64,000 bases of DNA from Bacteroidales bacterium (lineage in GTDB: Bacteria > Bacteroidota > Bacteroidia > Bacteroidales > BM520): assembly GCA_016285515.1 (NCBI GenBank), contig JAEEQW010000001.1, positions 62,001 to 126,000 on the forward strand, given 5' to 3'. Positions 17,441-26,781 of the stretch are shown in pieces; the first letter of the stretch is position 1, and each line of letters opens with the position of its first letter. The position numbers and the translations under genes were made by a program. Below the pieces are notes generated by a model that had not been told where the DNA came from, searched no databases, and was given only the letters and a program-made list of their open reading frames with translations.

Positions 17441-18956
17441 TGATTTCGGAAGGCAGGGAACTCTTTTTCAGGATTATTCTGAAAGTAGTGCCTTTATTGA
17501 GAGTTGAAGATTTTACGAAGATTTTACCGTGGTGGACTTCATCGACTATGCGTTCAGCGAGAGTAAGTCCGAGGCCCCATCCGCGTTTTTTGGAGGTGAT
17601 TCCGGGGTTGAAGATATTCTTCTGCATTGAACGCGGTATGCCTTTGCCTGTGTCGGTAACATCAATGTTGACTACGTTTTCCTCTTCGATGATGTCAATG
17701 GTTATCGAACCTTCACCGTCCATTGCATCTATGGCGTTTTTGCTGAGGTTTTCTATGACCCACTCAAACAACTCGGTGCTTAACGGAAGGTAAATAGGGT
17801 GATTTGGTTTATTGACGGTAAAGACAACTTTGTTTGATGTTCTTTTTTTCAGATAGTTGATGGAATCTTCGACTACGACGCCAATATCGGCCATTTCGAG
17901 TTTAGGGGTGGAGCCGATTTTTGAGAATCTGTTGGCTATGGTGTTAAGTCTTTGAGCATCTTTGTTGATTTCTTCCGCGATTTCTTCCTGCCCACTGTTC
18001 CTCAAAAGTTCCACCCATGCAAGGATACTTGACAGAGGAGTGCCAAGTTGATGTGCGGTCTCTTTGGCAAGTCCAGCCCATACGCGATTTTGCTCTGAAC
18101 GGCGAGATGTGTTGAACAGGAAATAACAGAAGGCGATGAATACAATCATCACTAATATTTCGATAATAGGGAAAATTCGCAGTTTCCTGATTACCGGAGA
18201 TTCATTGTAATAGATGTAATTTGTTGTGTTCCCGAATTGAAATGTGATAGGTGAACCCATTGCGTTCATGTGGTGTGTCATTTCAAGCATCGCCGTAGTG
18301 TCGGTACGTAATTCTTCAGGAATATTGCTTGATACAATTATTGTACTCTGTGTGGTATCTGTGACGATTACCGGTACTGATGCGGAATTTATGACAATTT
18401 CGGAGAAGAAATCACTTACCAAGTCGTCGATATATGCCTTCAACTGCGTGAAGTGGCGGGAATCCTTGTAGAACAGATAATGGGTGATGCCAAAAGTGGA
18501 GATGGTGATTGGCTCGTACTTTGTGAACTCTTTTTTAAGTTCTCCTGTCAGATATGGGACTGTGTCAATGTCGAAATCAATGTTTGTGGCATTAATTATG
18601 CGATATTTTTCATCAGTTTGGATGACAGGTATCGTCTTGTTATTAAGGATGATTGAGGAGTAAAAGGTGAGGTCTTCAGTGTTGTCACCGGCAGAGACGA
18701 GTTTACGTGTGGCTGCTGCAAGGATTTCCACTTTCTGACGTTCTTCTTCTTCAAGTCGTTCGAAAAAGGATTCAGTTGACTGTACGAGTTGGGCTCTGTG
18801 TCGTATTGCGTCAGCCCAGACTATCAGGTCATGCTGTTCCTTCTTTGAAATCTGAATAACAAGGTAATTGCTGTACCACAGTGATAATGCGATAATTATA
18901 ATACCTATTATCGCAAGCCACCTTTTCCATTTTTTCTTTGAACTGTAGATATTCAT
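17433..18956 (-). CDS. Membrane sensor histidine kinase without a linked response regulator
   Basis: The 507-residue kinase has an N-terminal membrane helix (LAIIGIIIIALSLWYSNYL), a periplasmic sensor part of about 230 residues, and a second helix (IIEILVMIVFIAFCYFLF). The phospho-acceptor is His302 in LAKETAHQLGTPLSSI. The catalytic domain shows the N box (ENLSKNAIDA), a G1 box (DTGKGIP) and a G2 box (RGWGLGLTLAERI). The HQLGTPLSS form of the H box is common in Bacteroidetes kinases. No response regulator is encoded nearby. It is embedded between the exported S1 protease gene (1 base away) and hemW (overlapping). Confidence 0.9.
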   Translation of the reverse strand: MNIYSSKKKWKRWLAIIGIIIIALSLWYSNYLVIQISKKEQHDLIVWADAIRHRAQLVQSTESFFERLEEEERQKVEILAAATRKLVSAGDNTEDLTFYSSIILNNKTIPVIQTDEKYRIINATNIDFDIDTVPYLTGELKKEFTKYEPITISTFGITHYLFYKDSRHFTQLKAYIDDLVSDFFSEIVINSASVPVIVTDTTQSTIIVSSNIPEELRTDTTAMLEMTHHMNAMGSPITFQFGNTTNYIYYNESPVIRKLRIFPIIEILVMIVFIAFCYFLFNTSRRSEQNRVWAGLAKETAHQLGTPLSSILAWVELLRNSGQEEIAEEINKDAQRLNTIANRFSKIGSTPKLEMADIGVVVEDSINYLKKRTSNKVVFTVNKPNHPIYLPLSTELFEWVIENLSKNAIDAMDGEGSITIDIIEEENVVNIDVTDTGKGIPRSMQKNIFNPGITSKKRGWGLGLTLAERIVDEVHHGKIFVKSSTLNKGTTFRIILKKSSLPSEIND

Positions 18957-18957
18957 T

Positions 18958-20874
18958 TTACATCTTTATAACGCGATATGTGTATCGCATATTGTCGATT
19001 TCAACGAAAAGGACATATATGCCGTCGCTTACCTTTGGGAAATACAACTCAATGATATTATCGTTGACACTGATGTCGGAAGGCTCAGCTGCAGCTGCAA
19101 CGTGGGAATTCATTTTTATCAGTTTGGCATTCAACGAATTGCCATCAAATTTTTCGTTCAGAAGAATTGTTATCTTGTCGTTAAATATGCTTGGATATAA
19201 ATTCGGCCGTACTCCAACGAAATTGTTGAAGGTTTTACTGTTTTTTTCCCCGTCAACAAACCATGAAATGATAACATCGAAGTTTCCGTAGGAGTTGTAT
19301 GTGACCGGAATGAGGCTGTCTATGTCGTTTACTGAGACGTTTTCCGGCGTTGCGCCTTCGAAATGCCAGATGCAGCTGTCGGGCGGCATGGAAAAGTTGG
19401 CATTGAAGTATAATGTCATATCTTTGATTATAGTGGGTTTGTCAGTCAGAAATGAGGTTCCGTCAATTGAAACATTAATGTTGTTGATGTCAGCAATTTC
19501 TGTGTATCCGTTGATTTCCGTAACTCCGGTATTGCCTGGGTCAAGCCAGTAGTCGAGACGTTTGTTTTTATCCTCACCATTACGGTTCCAGGAGAATGAG
19601 AATTTTCCGTAGAAATCCGGTGATGTGAGACGTCTGCATGAGGCCGTGCCGCCTGAAAGGGTGCCTACAATCTGTTTTTTTGAGTTGAATATTGGGGAAC
19701 CTGAGGACCCGCCTTCGGTGACACCATGTCCCGACTCGGTTTCATCCCAATAGACTTTCCAGTGTGTTTGTATATGATAACCTTCAATCTGATAGCAGTC
19801 TGACGTTATTTTTGAAGTGTGTGAGATTTTTTTTATGTCTCCTGCCGGATGATGAATGCAGTCAGCGCTTTCGGCAGCCTCATCCACCGCGTTCCAGCCG
19901 GCGTAATAAGGATGATAGCTTGCCGGTATGTTTTCGTCTTTCAGCCGCACAAGCAGAAAATCGGAACCCACTTCATTGGTGAAACTGTTGTAATATGTGT
20001 TTCCGGCGATTTTTGAGCATCCGACAAGCGTCTTATGCGCCGGCTCCTCGGCAGGATTATCACATCCTTCCGACTCATAGAGAAAATAAAAAATCCATCT
20101 CTCATATTCAGAATCTATCGCTTTGTCGCCACAATGATATGCAGTCAGAAGATATGGTGTCAGATCCTGCGAAGTGTTGTTGACAAGAGTTCCTGTACAC
20201 CAGTACCATCCGCCATTCGACAGCAGTAGTATTCTCACTACTGCATCGGCTTGATTTTGCAGGCTTCTTCCTTCGGGGCAATTGACGTTTACTTCGCAGT
20301 CTCCGGCAGAGCCGAAGCCGCTCAAAAAACTGAAATCGAAGAAATATGAAAAACTGCTTAACTCGAAATCGATGTATGGGTCTTTCAATCCGTCAATTTC
20401 AAGAATAATGTGTTCACCTGTGACAGGTTCGATTGAAAATGAGCCATCATCAGAAATGTCATTATTTGTGTAGGCACCTCGTATGGTTGATTTCGATGAG
20501 TTATACACATACATCTTGCTGCCTTCGGGCAAATCAATATAAGAAAAGGCAATGCCTATCGCCTTCGCATCCTTCAGATGAAATGAAACGGTATATATGT
20601 ACCCGTTTGAGGTTTCCATCCAGTTCCCATCTAACTTTCTGGAACTGAATCCTGCCTCAACTTCGCATCCGGTGTGAAGACGGCACCCTTCGGTACATCT
20701 TGTCAGAAGAAAATCGTTGATGGAATCATAGTTGGCATATATTTCTGTCGAGGACATGAATTTTGAGGCATGGTCAAACGATTCGGGCATTCCTCCATGA
20801 GCCACCTGTGACCTTGAAATTTCAGGAAATAAGATGCACAACAAGACAAATATGTATGCACAGCAGTTCCTCAT
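18958..20874 (-). CDS. Secreted lysyl-endopeptidase-like serine protease (S1) with PKD-like and T9SS sorting domains
   Basis: The 638-residue protein begins with a signal peptide. A beta-rich prodomain is followed by a trypsin-like domain resembling bacterial lysyl endopeptidases. A triad can be placed at His247 (LTAYHCG), Asp305 (GSDFLLVRLK) and Ser391 (TEGGSSGSPIF). Many cysteines suggest disulfide bonds. A PKD-like stretch (CIWHFEGATPE) follows. The last ~70 residues end in DGIYVLFVEIDNMRYTYRVIKM-like strands, typical of a type A T9SS sorting tail. It probably acts on the surface or outside the cell. It sits in a run of housekeeping genes, 3 bases after hldD. Confidence 0.85.
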   Translation of the reverse strand: MRNCCAYIFVLLCILFPEISRSQVAHGGMPESFDHASKFMSSTEIYANYDSINDFLLTRCTEGCRLHTGCEVEAGFSSRKLDGNWMETSNGYIYTVSFHLKDAKAIGIAFSYIDLPEGSKMYVYNSSKSTIRGAYTNNDISDDGSFSIEPVTGEHIILEIDGLKDPYIDFELSSFSYFFDFSFLSGFGSAGDCEVNVNCPEGRSLQNQADAVVRILLLSNGGWYWCTGTLVNNTSQDLTPYLLTAYHCGDKAIDSEYERWIFYFLYESEGCDNPAEEPAHKTLVGCSKIAGNTYYNSFTNEVGSDFLLVRLKDENIPASYHPYYAGWNAVDEAAESADCIHHPAGDIKKISHTSKITSDCYQIEGYHIQTHWKVYWDETESGHGVTEGGSSGSPIFNSKKQIVGTLSGGTASCRRLTSPDFYGKFSFSWNRNGEDKNKRLDYWLDPGNTGVTEINGYTEIADINNINVSIDGTSFLTDKPTIIKDMTLYFNANFSMPPDSCIWHFEGATPENVSVNDIDSLIPVTYNSYGNFDVIISWFVDGEKNSKTFNNFVGVRPNLYPSIFNDKITILLNEKFDGNSLNAKLIKMNSHVAAAAEPSDISVNDNIIELYFPKVSDGIYVLFVEIDNMRYTYRVIKM

Positions 20875-20877
20875 TGT

Positions 20878-21870
20878 TTATTTTTGTTTGCCTGCTTGCT
20901 TACTTACTGGAAGATTGCACAAATATTCTGTAACGTATTTTAGCACCCCGTTCTCGATGTTTGTAAAAGGATGGTGGTAGCCGGCCTTGTCAAGTTTGCT
21001 GATGTTGGCTTCTGTAAAATACTGGTATTTGTTGCGGATTTCCTGAGGCATTTCAATATACTGGATGTTGGGTTTTTTGTTCATTGCTTTGAAGACAGCT
21101 CTCGCAAGGTCGTAAAATGTACGTGCCTTGCCTGTGCCGACATTGTAAATCCCACTCTCCGGCGTGTTTTCCATTAGCCAGCGAATGATGTTGCATACAT
21201 CGCCTACGTATATGAAGTCTCTCTTTTGCATTCCGTTGTTGACACCCTGTTTGTAGGATTTGAACAGTTCCATCTTACCGGTTTTCATTATCTGATTGTA
21301 GGCATGAAACACGACTGATGCCATCTGTCCCTTATGGTATTCATTGGGTCCATATACGTTGAAGAATTTGAGTCCATACCACAATGGAGGTTTTTCTTCC
21401 TGTTCCAACGCCCAGACATCAAAAGCCTGCTTGGATTCACCGTAAGGATTCAATGGCTTTAAATTTTTAATAATGCTTTCATCATCGGAATAACCCAAAC
21501 TGCCATCACCGTAAGTTGCTGCAGATGAAGCGTATATCAGCGGTATTGAGTATTGTGTGCACTTGTCCCACACGAGTTGTGTGTATTGGGTGTTGTACTT
21601 TTTGAGGGTTTCCTTGTCAAACATTATGGTTGAACTGATGGCACCGAGATGTATGATGAAGTCTATCTCGGTGTAGTTGTCGTCAAGCCATTGTATGAAA
21701 TCGTCTTTGTCTATGCGTTGCAGAATAGACTTATTCTTTATGTTGTCAAGACAAATCTTGTCAGGCTGTTTGAAAAGGTCAACTGCTACGATATCGTTTT
21801 GATAATTGAAGTTAAGATCCGCAATGAGGCAGCTTCCAATAAAGCCGCATGCGCCTGTAACTGCTATCAT
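20878..21870 (-). CDS. hldD: ADP-L-glycero-D-manno-heptose 6-epimerase
   Basis: This 330-residue short-chain dehydrogenase-type epimerase makes ADP-L-glycero-D-manno-heptose, the precursor of the inner-core heptose of lipopolysaccharide. The NAD(P) loop is GACGFIG (residues 6-12). Family-specific blocks are IIHLGAISST, YASSAATYGDG, the catalytic tyrosine and lysine in LNPYGESKQ, FNVYGPNEYHKG and QKRDFIYVGDV. It lies 5 bases after dsbD and 3 bases before the S1 protease gene, so it is part of a dense operon. Confidence 0.93.
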   Translation of the reverse strand: MIAVTGACGFIGSCLIADLNFNYQNDIVAVDLFKQPDKICLDNIKNKSILQRIDKDDFIQWLDDNYTEIDFIIHLGAISSTIMFDKETLKKYNTQYTQLVWDKCTQYSIPLIYASSAATYGDGSLGYSDDESIIKNLKPLNPYGESKQAFDVWALEQEEKPPLWYGLKFFNVYGPNEYHKGQMASVVFHAYNQIMKTGKMELFKSYKQGVNNGMQKRDFIYVGDVCNIIRWLMENTPESGIYNVGTGKARTFYDLARAVFKAMNKKPNIQYIEMPQEIRNKYQYFTEANISKLDKAGYHHPFTNIENGVLKYVTEYLCNLPVSKQAGKQK

Positions 21871-21875
21871 TTCAA

Positions 21876-23891
21876 TTACTTGTTGAATTTGTCCTTTCCT
21901 TCATTGAGGAAATTAATGAAATGCTGCACGTCCTTGTCAAAGCCGTAAGGTCCTGCAAGAATGTTCTCTTCATTGTCAATGATTACGTAGCAAGGCTGCG
22001 AGTTCTGCCCATATTTAGTCTTCTGATACTGTTTCCATTTCTTTCCAATGGTTTTGATGGTATCGGTTCCGTTTCCGTTGTCTATGACCATGTAATCTTC
22101 AGGGTTCAAATCCTTTAAGTCGTCAACATACAGCTCTGCTATGACAAAGTTCTTGTTAAGCACTTCTCTGACAGCAGGGTCGGTCCAGACAGCGTTTTCC
22201 ATTTTGCGGCAGTTGACACAGTTGTGACCGGTAAAGTCGATGAGAATAGGCTTTTTGAGTTCCCTTGCACAGTCAAGAGCTTCATCGAAGTCGAAATATC
22301 CTTTGTAGCCTTCCGGTGTGTGCAGGACATCACCGTATTTTGGTGTGTCAGTACACATGTTGTGATAGTTTTCGGAAGAAGTTGGCATCATCGTTGTCGT
22401 ACCGGAATTGCCCTCGTTTTGTCCCAATTTGAAATCCTGTGTGTACATTTTAGGTGTGAATGCTGCGATGGCATTCAGCGGAGCACCCCACAGTCCTGGA
22501 ACCATATAAACTGTAAATGCGAGAGTTATGATGGCAAGGAACAGTCTGAACACTGATACATGGTCAAGGTCACTGTCGTGTTTGAATTTGAGTTTGCCAA
22601 GAAGATAGATGCCAAGCAGTCCGAATATTGCAATCCATAATGCGATGAATGTTTCACGGTCAAGGATACGCCATCCCATCATTTCATCGGCTGTTGACAG
22701 GAACTTCATTGAAAGTGCAAGTTCGAGGAATGCGAGAACGACCTTTACGGTGTTCATCCAGCCGCCTGACTTTGGAAGGTTGCTGAGCCATGAAGGGAAT
22801 ATCGCAAACAGTGTGAACGGAATTGCTAATGCAAGGGCAAAACCTGTCATACCAACCAACGGTCCCCATAAGCCGCCTGAAACTATCTCGACAAGCAAAG
22901 TGCCTATGATTGGCGCTGTGCATGAGAATGAGACGAGTACTAATGTCAGAGCCATGAAGAATATGCCGAGAATGCCGCTTTTCTTGTCTGCATTTTCATC
23001 GGTTTTGTTGATCCATTTTGAAGGAAGGGTAAGTTCAAAACCTCCGAAGAATGAAATTGCAAATACTACCAGCAACAGGAACAGGAAAATGTTAATCCAC
23101 GGATTTGTTGCCATGGTGTTAAGGGCATCATCACCGAAAAGCAATGTCACGCCCAAGCCCAAAAGGTCATATATTAAAATGATTGACAAGCCATAGACAA
23201 TGGCATTTCTAATGCCTTTCTTCTTGTCATCGGCGGATTTCAGGAAGAAACTTACAGTCATAGGTATCATAGGCCATACGCATGGGGTGACGAGCGCTAT
23301 GAGTCCACCGATAATGCCAGTGATAAACACCCTCCAGAGGGATTTTTTCTTCGGCGCATTGTCTGAATTGCTTTTTTCAGTATCAGCTTTTACTATTTGG
23401 TCTGTGCCTGTTTCAGCTTCCTGTATTGCTGAAGCCGGTGTTCCAGCTTTGCCTAAATCGATGGAAAATTCAGTTGTTTCTGGAGGAAGACAACGCGAGT
23501 CATCGCATGTCATGTATCTTACCGAACCATTGACCGTCGGCGTTCCGTTGGTTACATTGACTTTCTGTCTGAATGTCACTTCCTTGGCAAAATATTTCAG
23601 GTCTATGTCAAGGTCGTCGTCATGTTCAATCGTTGGAGTAGGCTGTTCCATGTCGCCTACAAGTTGATAATCAGGCGATTCTTTGAAGTCGAATTTGGTT
23701 GGGGTAGTGAAAATCGGATCGGCATCCAACGAATACAAATGCCACTTGCCGCTGATTGTAGCCTTCATGATGAGGCTGTATTCAGTGTCACTGTTCTTTT
23801 CTGACGAAAACTTCCAACTTACCGGATTTTCTTGTGCCAAAACACATAAAAACAGTAATGTGAGTCCAAATGTGGTTAAGATTTTTTTCAT
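21876..23891 (-). CDS. dsbD: Thiol:disulfide interchange protein DsbD
   Basis: The 671-residue protein passes electrons from cytoplasmic thioredoxin to the cell envelope. It has a signal peptide, an N-terminal immunoglobulin-like domain with its cysteine pair (MTCDDSRCLPP), and a central membrane domain of about eight helices (TPCVWPMIPMTVSFF and, later, SFSCTAPIIG). The C-terminal thioredoxin-like domain has the redox pair C558 and C561 in GHNCVNCRKME. All three redox centres are present, so the protein looks complete. It follows tilS by 24 bases and precedes hldD by 5. Confidence 0.93.
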   Translation of the reverse strand: MKKILTTFGLTLLFLCVLAQENPVSWKFSSEKNSDTEYSLIMKATISGKWHLYSLDADPIFTTPTKFDFKESPDYQLVGDMEQPTPTIEHDDDLDIDLKYFAKEVTFRQKVNVTNGTPTVNGSVRYMTCDDSRCLPPETTEFSIDLGKAGTPASAIQEAETGTDQIVKADTEKSNSDNAPKKKSLWRVFITGIIGGLIALVTPCVWPMIPMTVSFFLKSADDKKKGIRNAIVYGLSIILIYDLLGLGVTLLFGDDALNTMATNPWINIFLFLLLVVFAISFFGGFELTLPSKWINKTDENADKKSGILGIFFMALTLVLVSFSCTAPIIGTLLVEIVSGGLWGPLVGMTGFALALAIPFTLFAIFPSWLSNLPKSGGWMNTVKVVLAFLELALSMKFLSTADEMMGWRILDRETFIALWIAIFGLLGIYLLGKLKFKHDSDLDHVSVFRLFLAIITLAFTVYMVPGLWGAPLNAIAAFTPKMYTQDFKLGQNEGNSGTTTMMPTSSENYHNMCTDTPKYGDVLHTPEGYKGYFDFDEALDCARELKKPILIDFTGHNCVNCRKMENAVWTDPAVREVLNKNFVIAELYVDDLKDLNPEDYMVIDNGNGTDTIKTIGKKWKQYQKTKYGQNSQPCYVIIDNEENILAGPYGFDKDVQHFINFLNEGKDKFNK

Positions 23892-23915
23892 ACTGATATG
23901 ATTTTTTCGATGATA

Positions 23916-25256
23916 TTATGATAATTCAATTTTATACACCCATTTTGTGCTGTCCGTAATTTTAAATCTGTCGTCAATTCTATGGCCGACTATCCATACA
24001 ATATTATTTTCAGACCAAAGCGCAAAAGTACTACTTTTTGTAAAATTATCAATCTTTTTGTCAATATAGAAGTCACTAAGTTTCTTTTTCCCTCTCATTC
24101 CCAACGGATAAAAGTAGTCTCCATCACAGCCTTTCGACAGTCTCAGCGGAAACTTCAGCCTGTCGAAATCCAGCATTGCCGTATTGTCATCGCATTTCAG
24201 GGAAGTTATTTGTTCACGGGATATCCTGCTGAATTTCAAATTAAGAGGGATTGTGATTTCTTCATCGTTTTCATTGATGAAATATTCTTGCTCGGGACTG
24301 CTTTGCTTTTTTCGGACCAACAACTGACGGCGGTTTATCAGGAGTTCGAATTCGTTTGAGTAGAATCTGTTGCCGGTGGAATTTATGGAACATGCTATTT
24401 CCTTGAGCTGTTTCAGATTGAACCCATAGCCGTCGAGGGCAAAATACAGGTATCCCCTAAGCTCATCAGTGTCATAGTCAGCAGGGACGTCAATTATGGT
24501 ATTTCCTTGACGATCAGCGGTTTTAGGAAACTTTTCAGCTGTAAGCTTAGTGATGTATTTTGCAGTGCAGTCAAACTGTTTCATCGATTTTTGCAGAGTT
24601 GCGGGAAAGTCGGGATCCAGTTCTTCAATTTTTGGAATTACATTGAGGCGTATGAAATTTCTGACATATTTGTCGGAGAAATTTGTGTAGTCGTCCATGT
24701 ATTCGATGTCTTTGGTGTATTCGTTGATTTCCCTGCGTGAAAGGAACATCATCGGACGGATGATACAACACTGTTTTCCGTTGACGAAAGTGTCTTTTAT
24801 AGGTCTTTTCAACGGAATTCCCCTTATACCATTGATTCCTGTAGAACGCAGCAGATTGATGAAAAATGTTTCAGTCTGGTCGTTGAGATGGTGTGCAGTT
24901 GCAATTTTAGTATATCCGTATGATTTGCAAAGCTCAACATACCAGTCATATCTGAGCTGGCGTGCTGCCATTTCCACTGAATTGCCTGTGTTTTCCGCAT
25001 AGTTGTTCGTGTCGAACTGAGCGACATGAATTTGGGCATGATATTTCCCGGCAAGGGTTCTGACGAACTGTTCGTCGCGGTCTGAATCCTCACCGCGCAG
25101 ATGATAATTGCAGTGAGCGATGTCAAACTTGAATCCGACATCGTTGAACAGCTTGCACAGCAACACTGAATCCCTGCCGCCACTTACAGATAGCAACAGT
25201 TTGTCGTTGTTGTCGATGAGGGAATTGGCATTGATGAATGCGAGAAATTGTTGCAT
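23916..25256 (-). CDS. tilS: tRNA(Ile)-lysidine synthase TilS
   Basis: The 446-residue enzyme modifies C34 of the tRNA(Ile) that reads AUA to lysidine. Near the N-terminus is the PP-loop ATP-binding motif SGGRDS (residues 25-30). It is followed by DIAHCNYHLRGEDSDRDEQF, the block ATAHHLNDQTETFFINLLR and GIRGIPLKRP, all characteristic of TilS. The C-terminal part carries the small TilS_C domain (GMRGKKKLSDFYIDKKI). It heads the long minus-strand run ending at the GH106-like gene. A -7 element at 25282-25289 lies just upstream. Confidence 0.95.
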   Translation of the reverse strand: MQQFLAFINANSLIDNNDKLLLSVSGGRDSVLLCKLFNDVGFKFDIAHCNYHLRGEDSDRDEQFVRTLAGKYHAQIHVAQFDTNNYAENTGNSVEMAARQLRYDWYVELCKSYGYTKIATAHHLNDQTETFFINLLRSTGINGIRGIPLKRPIKDTFVNGKQCCIIRPMMFLSRREINEYTKDIEYMDDYTNFSDKYVRNFIRLNVIPKIEELDPDFPATLQKSMKQFDCTAKYITKLTAEKFPKTADRQGNTIIDVPADYDTDELRGYLYFALDGYGFNLKQLKEIACSINSTGNRFYSNEFELLINRRQLLVRKKQSSPEQEYFINENDEEITIPLNLKFSRISREQITSLKCDDNTAMLDFDRLKFPLRLSKGCDGDYFYPLGMRGKKKLSDFYIDKKIDNFTKSSTFALWSENNIVWIVGHRIDDRFKITDSTKWVYKIELS

Positions 25257-25281
25257 ATCGTTTTATGTGAATTATAATTTA

Positions 25282-25289
25282 CAAAATTA
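25282..25289 (-). promoter_or_regulatory. -7 element (TAATTTTG) for tilS and the following run
   Basis: The octamer fits TAnnTTTG on the minus strand, 25 bases upstream of the tilS start. It is one half of a divergent promoter region with 25311-25318. Confidence 0.5.
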
Positions 25290-25310
25290 CTCTTTTTTTT
25301 CAATAATGTT

Positions 25311-25318
25311 TAATTTTG
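25311..25318 (+). promoter_or_regulatory. -7 element (TAATTTTG) for the hexosamine-kinase-like gene
   Basis: The octamer fits TAnnTTTG. Transcription would begin near 25322, so the coding region must start at 25327 or 25339. A longer upstream reading frame that crosses tilS is therefore not a real N-terminus. Confidence 0.55.
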
Positions 25319-25338
25319 CAGTGTTAATGGACAGCAAA

Positions 25339-26397
25339 ATGGAACAAAAAAAACTATTTGAAATAGCCTCGGAATTTCAGCTGACGGGCGTGGCTCAATG
25401 TGTCAAACCTCTTGGCGACGGTTTCATCAACGATACTTTTATTGTTGAAACTGATGAGAAGTCAGCTCCGAAATATATCCTTCAGAGAAAAAACAAAAAT
25501 GTGTTTACCGATATTCCGGCCATGATGGACAACATTCATCGTGTAACTGAGCATTTGAAGGGGAAAATAAGTGAATTTGGCGGAAATAAACTGCGTAATG
25601 TGCTGACAGTTATCCCAACACACGATGACAGGTTTTATTTTCTTGATGAGGAAGGCGACTATTGGGCAGTTTGCATATATATCGGCAATACTATAACGTA
25701 TGACAAGGCGGAATCGAATGAAATTGCATATAATGCAGGTAAAGGCATAGGCAGATTTCATCTTATGATGTCGGATTTCAGTCAGCCTTTGCATGATGTA
25801 CTACCTGGGTTTCACAATATGAGGATGCGTTTTGAACAATGGGATGAAGCTGTCAGAAATGATGCTGCAGGAAGAGTGAAAAGTGTTGCCGACCATATAT
25901 CCTTCATTGAAAGTCATCGCAAGGAAATGCTTGATTTCATGGAACTTATAGAGAACGGGACCATACCGAAAAGGGTAGTTCACAATGATACAAAAATCAG
26001 TAATTTTCTGTTTGGCAAAAACGGCAGCGTAGAATGTGTCATCGACCTTGATACTGTTATGAACGGCACTGTGCTTAACGATGTGGGAGATGCACTTCGT
26101 TCCATAACCAATACAGGGCTTGAAGATGATCCAAATCTCGAAAATGTTTCTATGAACAAGGCTCTTTACGATGCATACATCTCAGGGTATATGTCTGAGG
26201 CTGAACAGTTTCTGACAGATATTGAGAAACAGTATCTGAGTTTTTCGGCAAAGTTTATCACCTTTGAGCAGGTATTGAGGTTTCTGATGGATTACATCAA
26301 TGGCGATTCCTACTATAAAATCAAATATCCTGAACACAATCTTGTGAGGACTCGTGCTCAGAGGAGACTTCTTGAGTCGATGTACAGGCAGATATGA
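25339..26397 (+). CDS. Aminoglycoside-phosphotransferase-fold kinase, N-acetylhexosamine 1-kinase-like
   Basis: The protein has about 352 residues from ATG 25339; ATG 25327 would add four. It opens with CVKPLGDGFINDTFIVET, the nucleotide-binding start of this kinase fold. The catalytic loop is VVHNDTKISNFLF and the metal-binding motif is VIDLDTV. Length and motifs resemble NahK/LnpB, the kinase that makes GlcNAc-1-phosphate or GalNAc-1-phosphate in bifidobacteria. Bacteroidales homologues have often been called mucin desulfatase or plain phosphotransferase. A role in hexosamine salvage would fit with the GH89 enzyme in the same window, but that is inference. Confidence 0.72.
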   Translation: MEQKKLFEIASEFQLTGVAQCVKPLGDGFINDTFIVETDEKSAPKYILQRKNKNVFTDIPAMMDNIHRVTEHLKGKISEFGGNKLRNVLTVIPTHDDRFYFLDEEGDYWAVCIYIGNTITYDKAESNEIAYNAGKGIGRFHLMMSDFSQPLHDVLPGFHNMRMRFEQWDEAVRNDAAGRVKSVADHISFIESHRKEMLDFMELIENGTIPKRVVHNDTKISNFLFGKNGSVECVIDLDTVMNGTVLNDVGDALRSITNTGLEDDPNLENVSMNKALYDAYISGYMSEAEQFLTDIEKQYLSFSAKFITFEQVLRFLMDYINGDSYYKIKYPEHNLVRTRAQRRLLESMYRQI

Positions 26398-26447
26398 CTT
26401 CTTTGAAAATTTTTTTGTTCAAAGTGTATATGTATGACATATTTTTT

Positions 26448-26455
26448 TACCTTTG
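26448..26455 (+). promoter_or_regulatory. -7 element (TACCTTTG) for tatA
   Basis: The octamer fits TAnnTTTG and lies 19 bases before the tatA start. The -33 position has no TTG. Confidence 0.45.
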
Positions 26456-26474
26456 CAGTTAAAAGAGAAATTAT

Positions 26475-26675
26475 ATGGTAGCTACTTGTTATGAATGCTT
26501 TATAGGAGGCTGGGAGATAGCTCTAATAGTTCTTGTTGTTCTATTGTTGTTCGGCGGGAAGAAAATTCCTGAACTGATGAAAGGTCTTGGCAAGGGAGTC
26601 AAAAGCTTTAAGGAAGGGATGAATGATGATAGCAACGACGATGACTCCAAAGCCGCCGAGGATAACAAAAAGTAA
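26475..26675 (+). CDS. tatA: Twin-arginine translocase subunit TatA/TatE
   Basis: The 66-residue protein has the TatA plan: a short N-terminus, one membrane helix ([13 protein letters not shown]), the glycine hinge FGGKK and the amphipathic helix [19 protein letters not shown], then an acidic tail. TatA forms the pore that carries folded proteins across the inner membrane. The tatC gene is not adjacent. The start follows the sequence AGAGAAATTATATG, and the gene appears to be monocistronic. Confidence 0.93.
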   Translation: MVATCYECFIGGWEIALIVLVVLLLFGGKKIPELMKGLGKGVKSFKEGMNDDSNDDDSKAAEDNKK

Positions 26676-26692
26676 ATTATTTTAAATATAAC

Positions 26693-26723
26693 TTGTTAAT
26701 ATTCGCAAGATTGTATAATTTTG
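26693..26723 (+). promoter_or_regulatory. Near-consensus Bacteroidetes promoter for the EF-G paralogue
   Basis: A TTG at 26693-26695 is followed after 20 bases by TAATTTTG at 26716-26723, matching the -33/-7 consensus in both sequence and spacing. The leader would be about 55 bases long. This is one of the three best promoters in the window. Confidence 0.7.
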
Positions 26724-26781
26724 CGCCTTGAATTTTTTGGGTCTATTTTTATCAATTACAATAATAAATTTCTAATCAAGA

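Noticed and set aside
25120..25338. Longer N-terminus of the hexosamine-kinase-like protein
   Set aside because: It overlaps tilS, includes the -7 promoter element and gives no homologous sequence; the family starts close to 25339.
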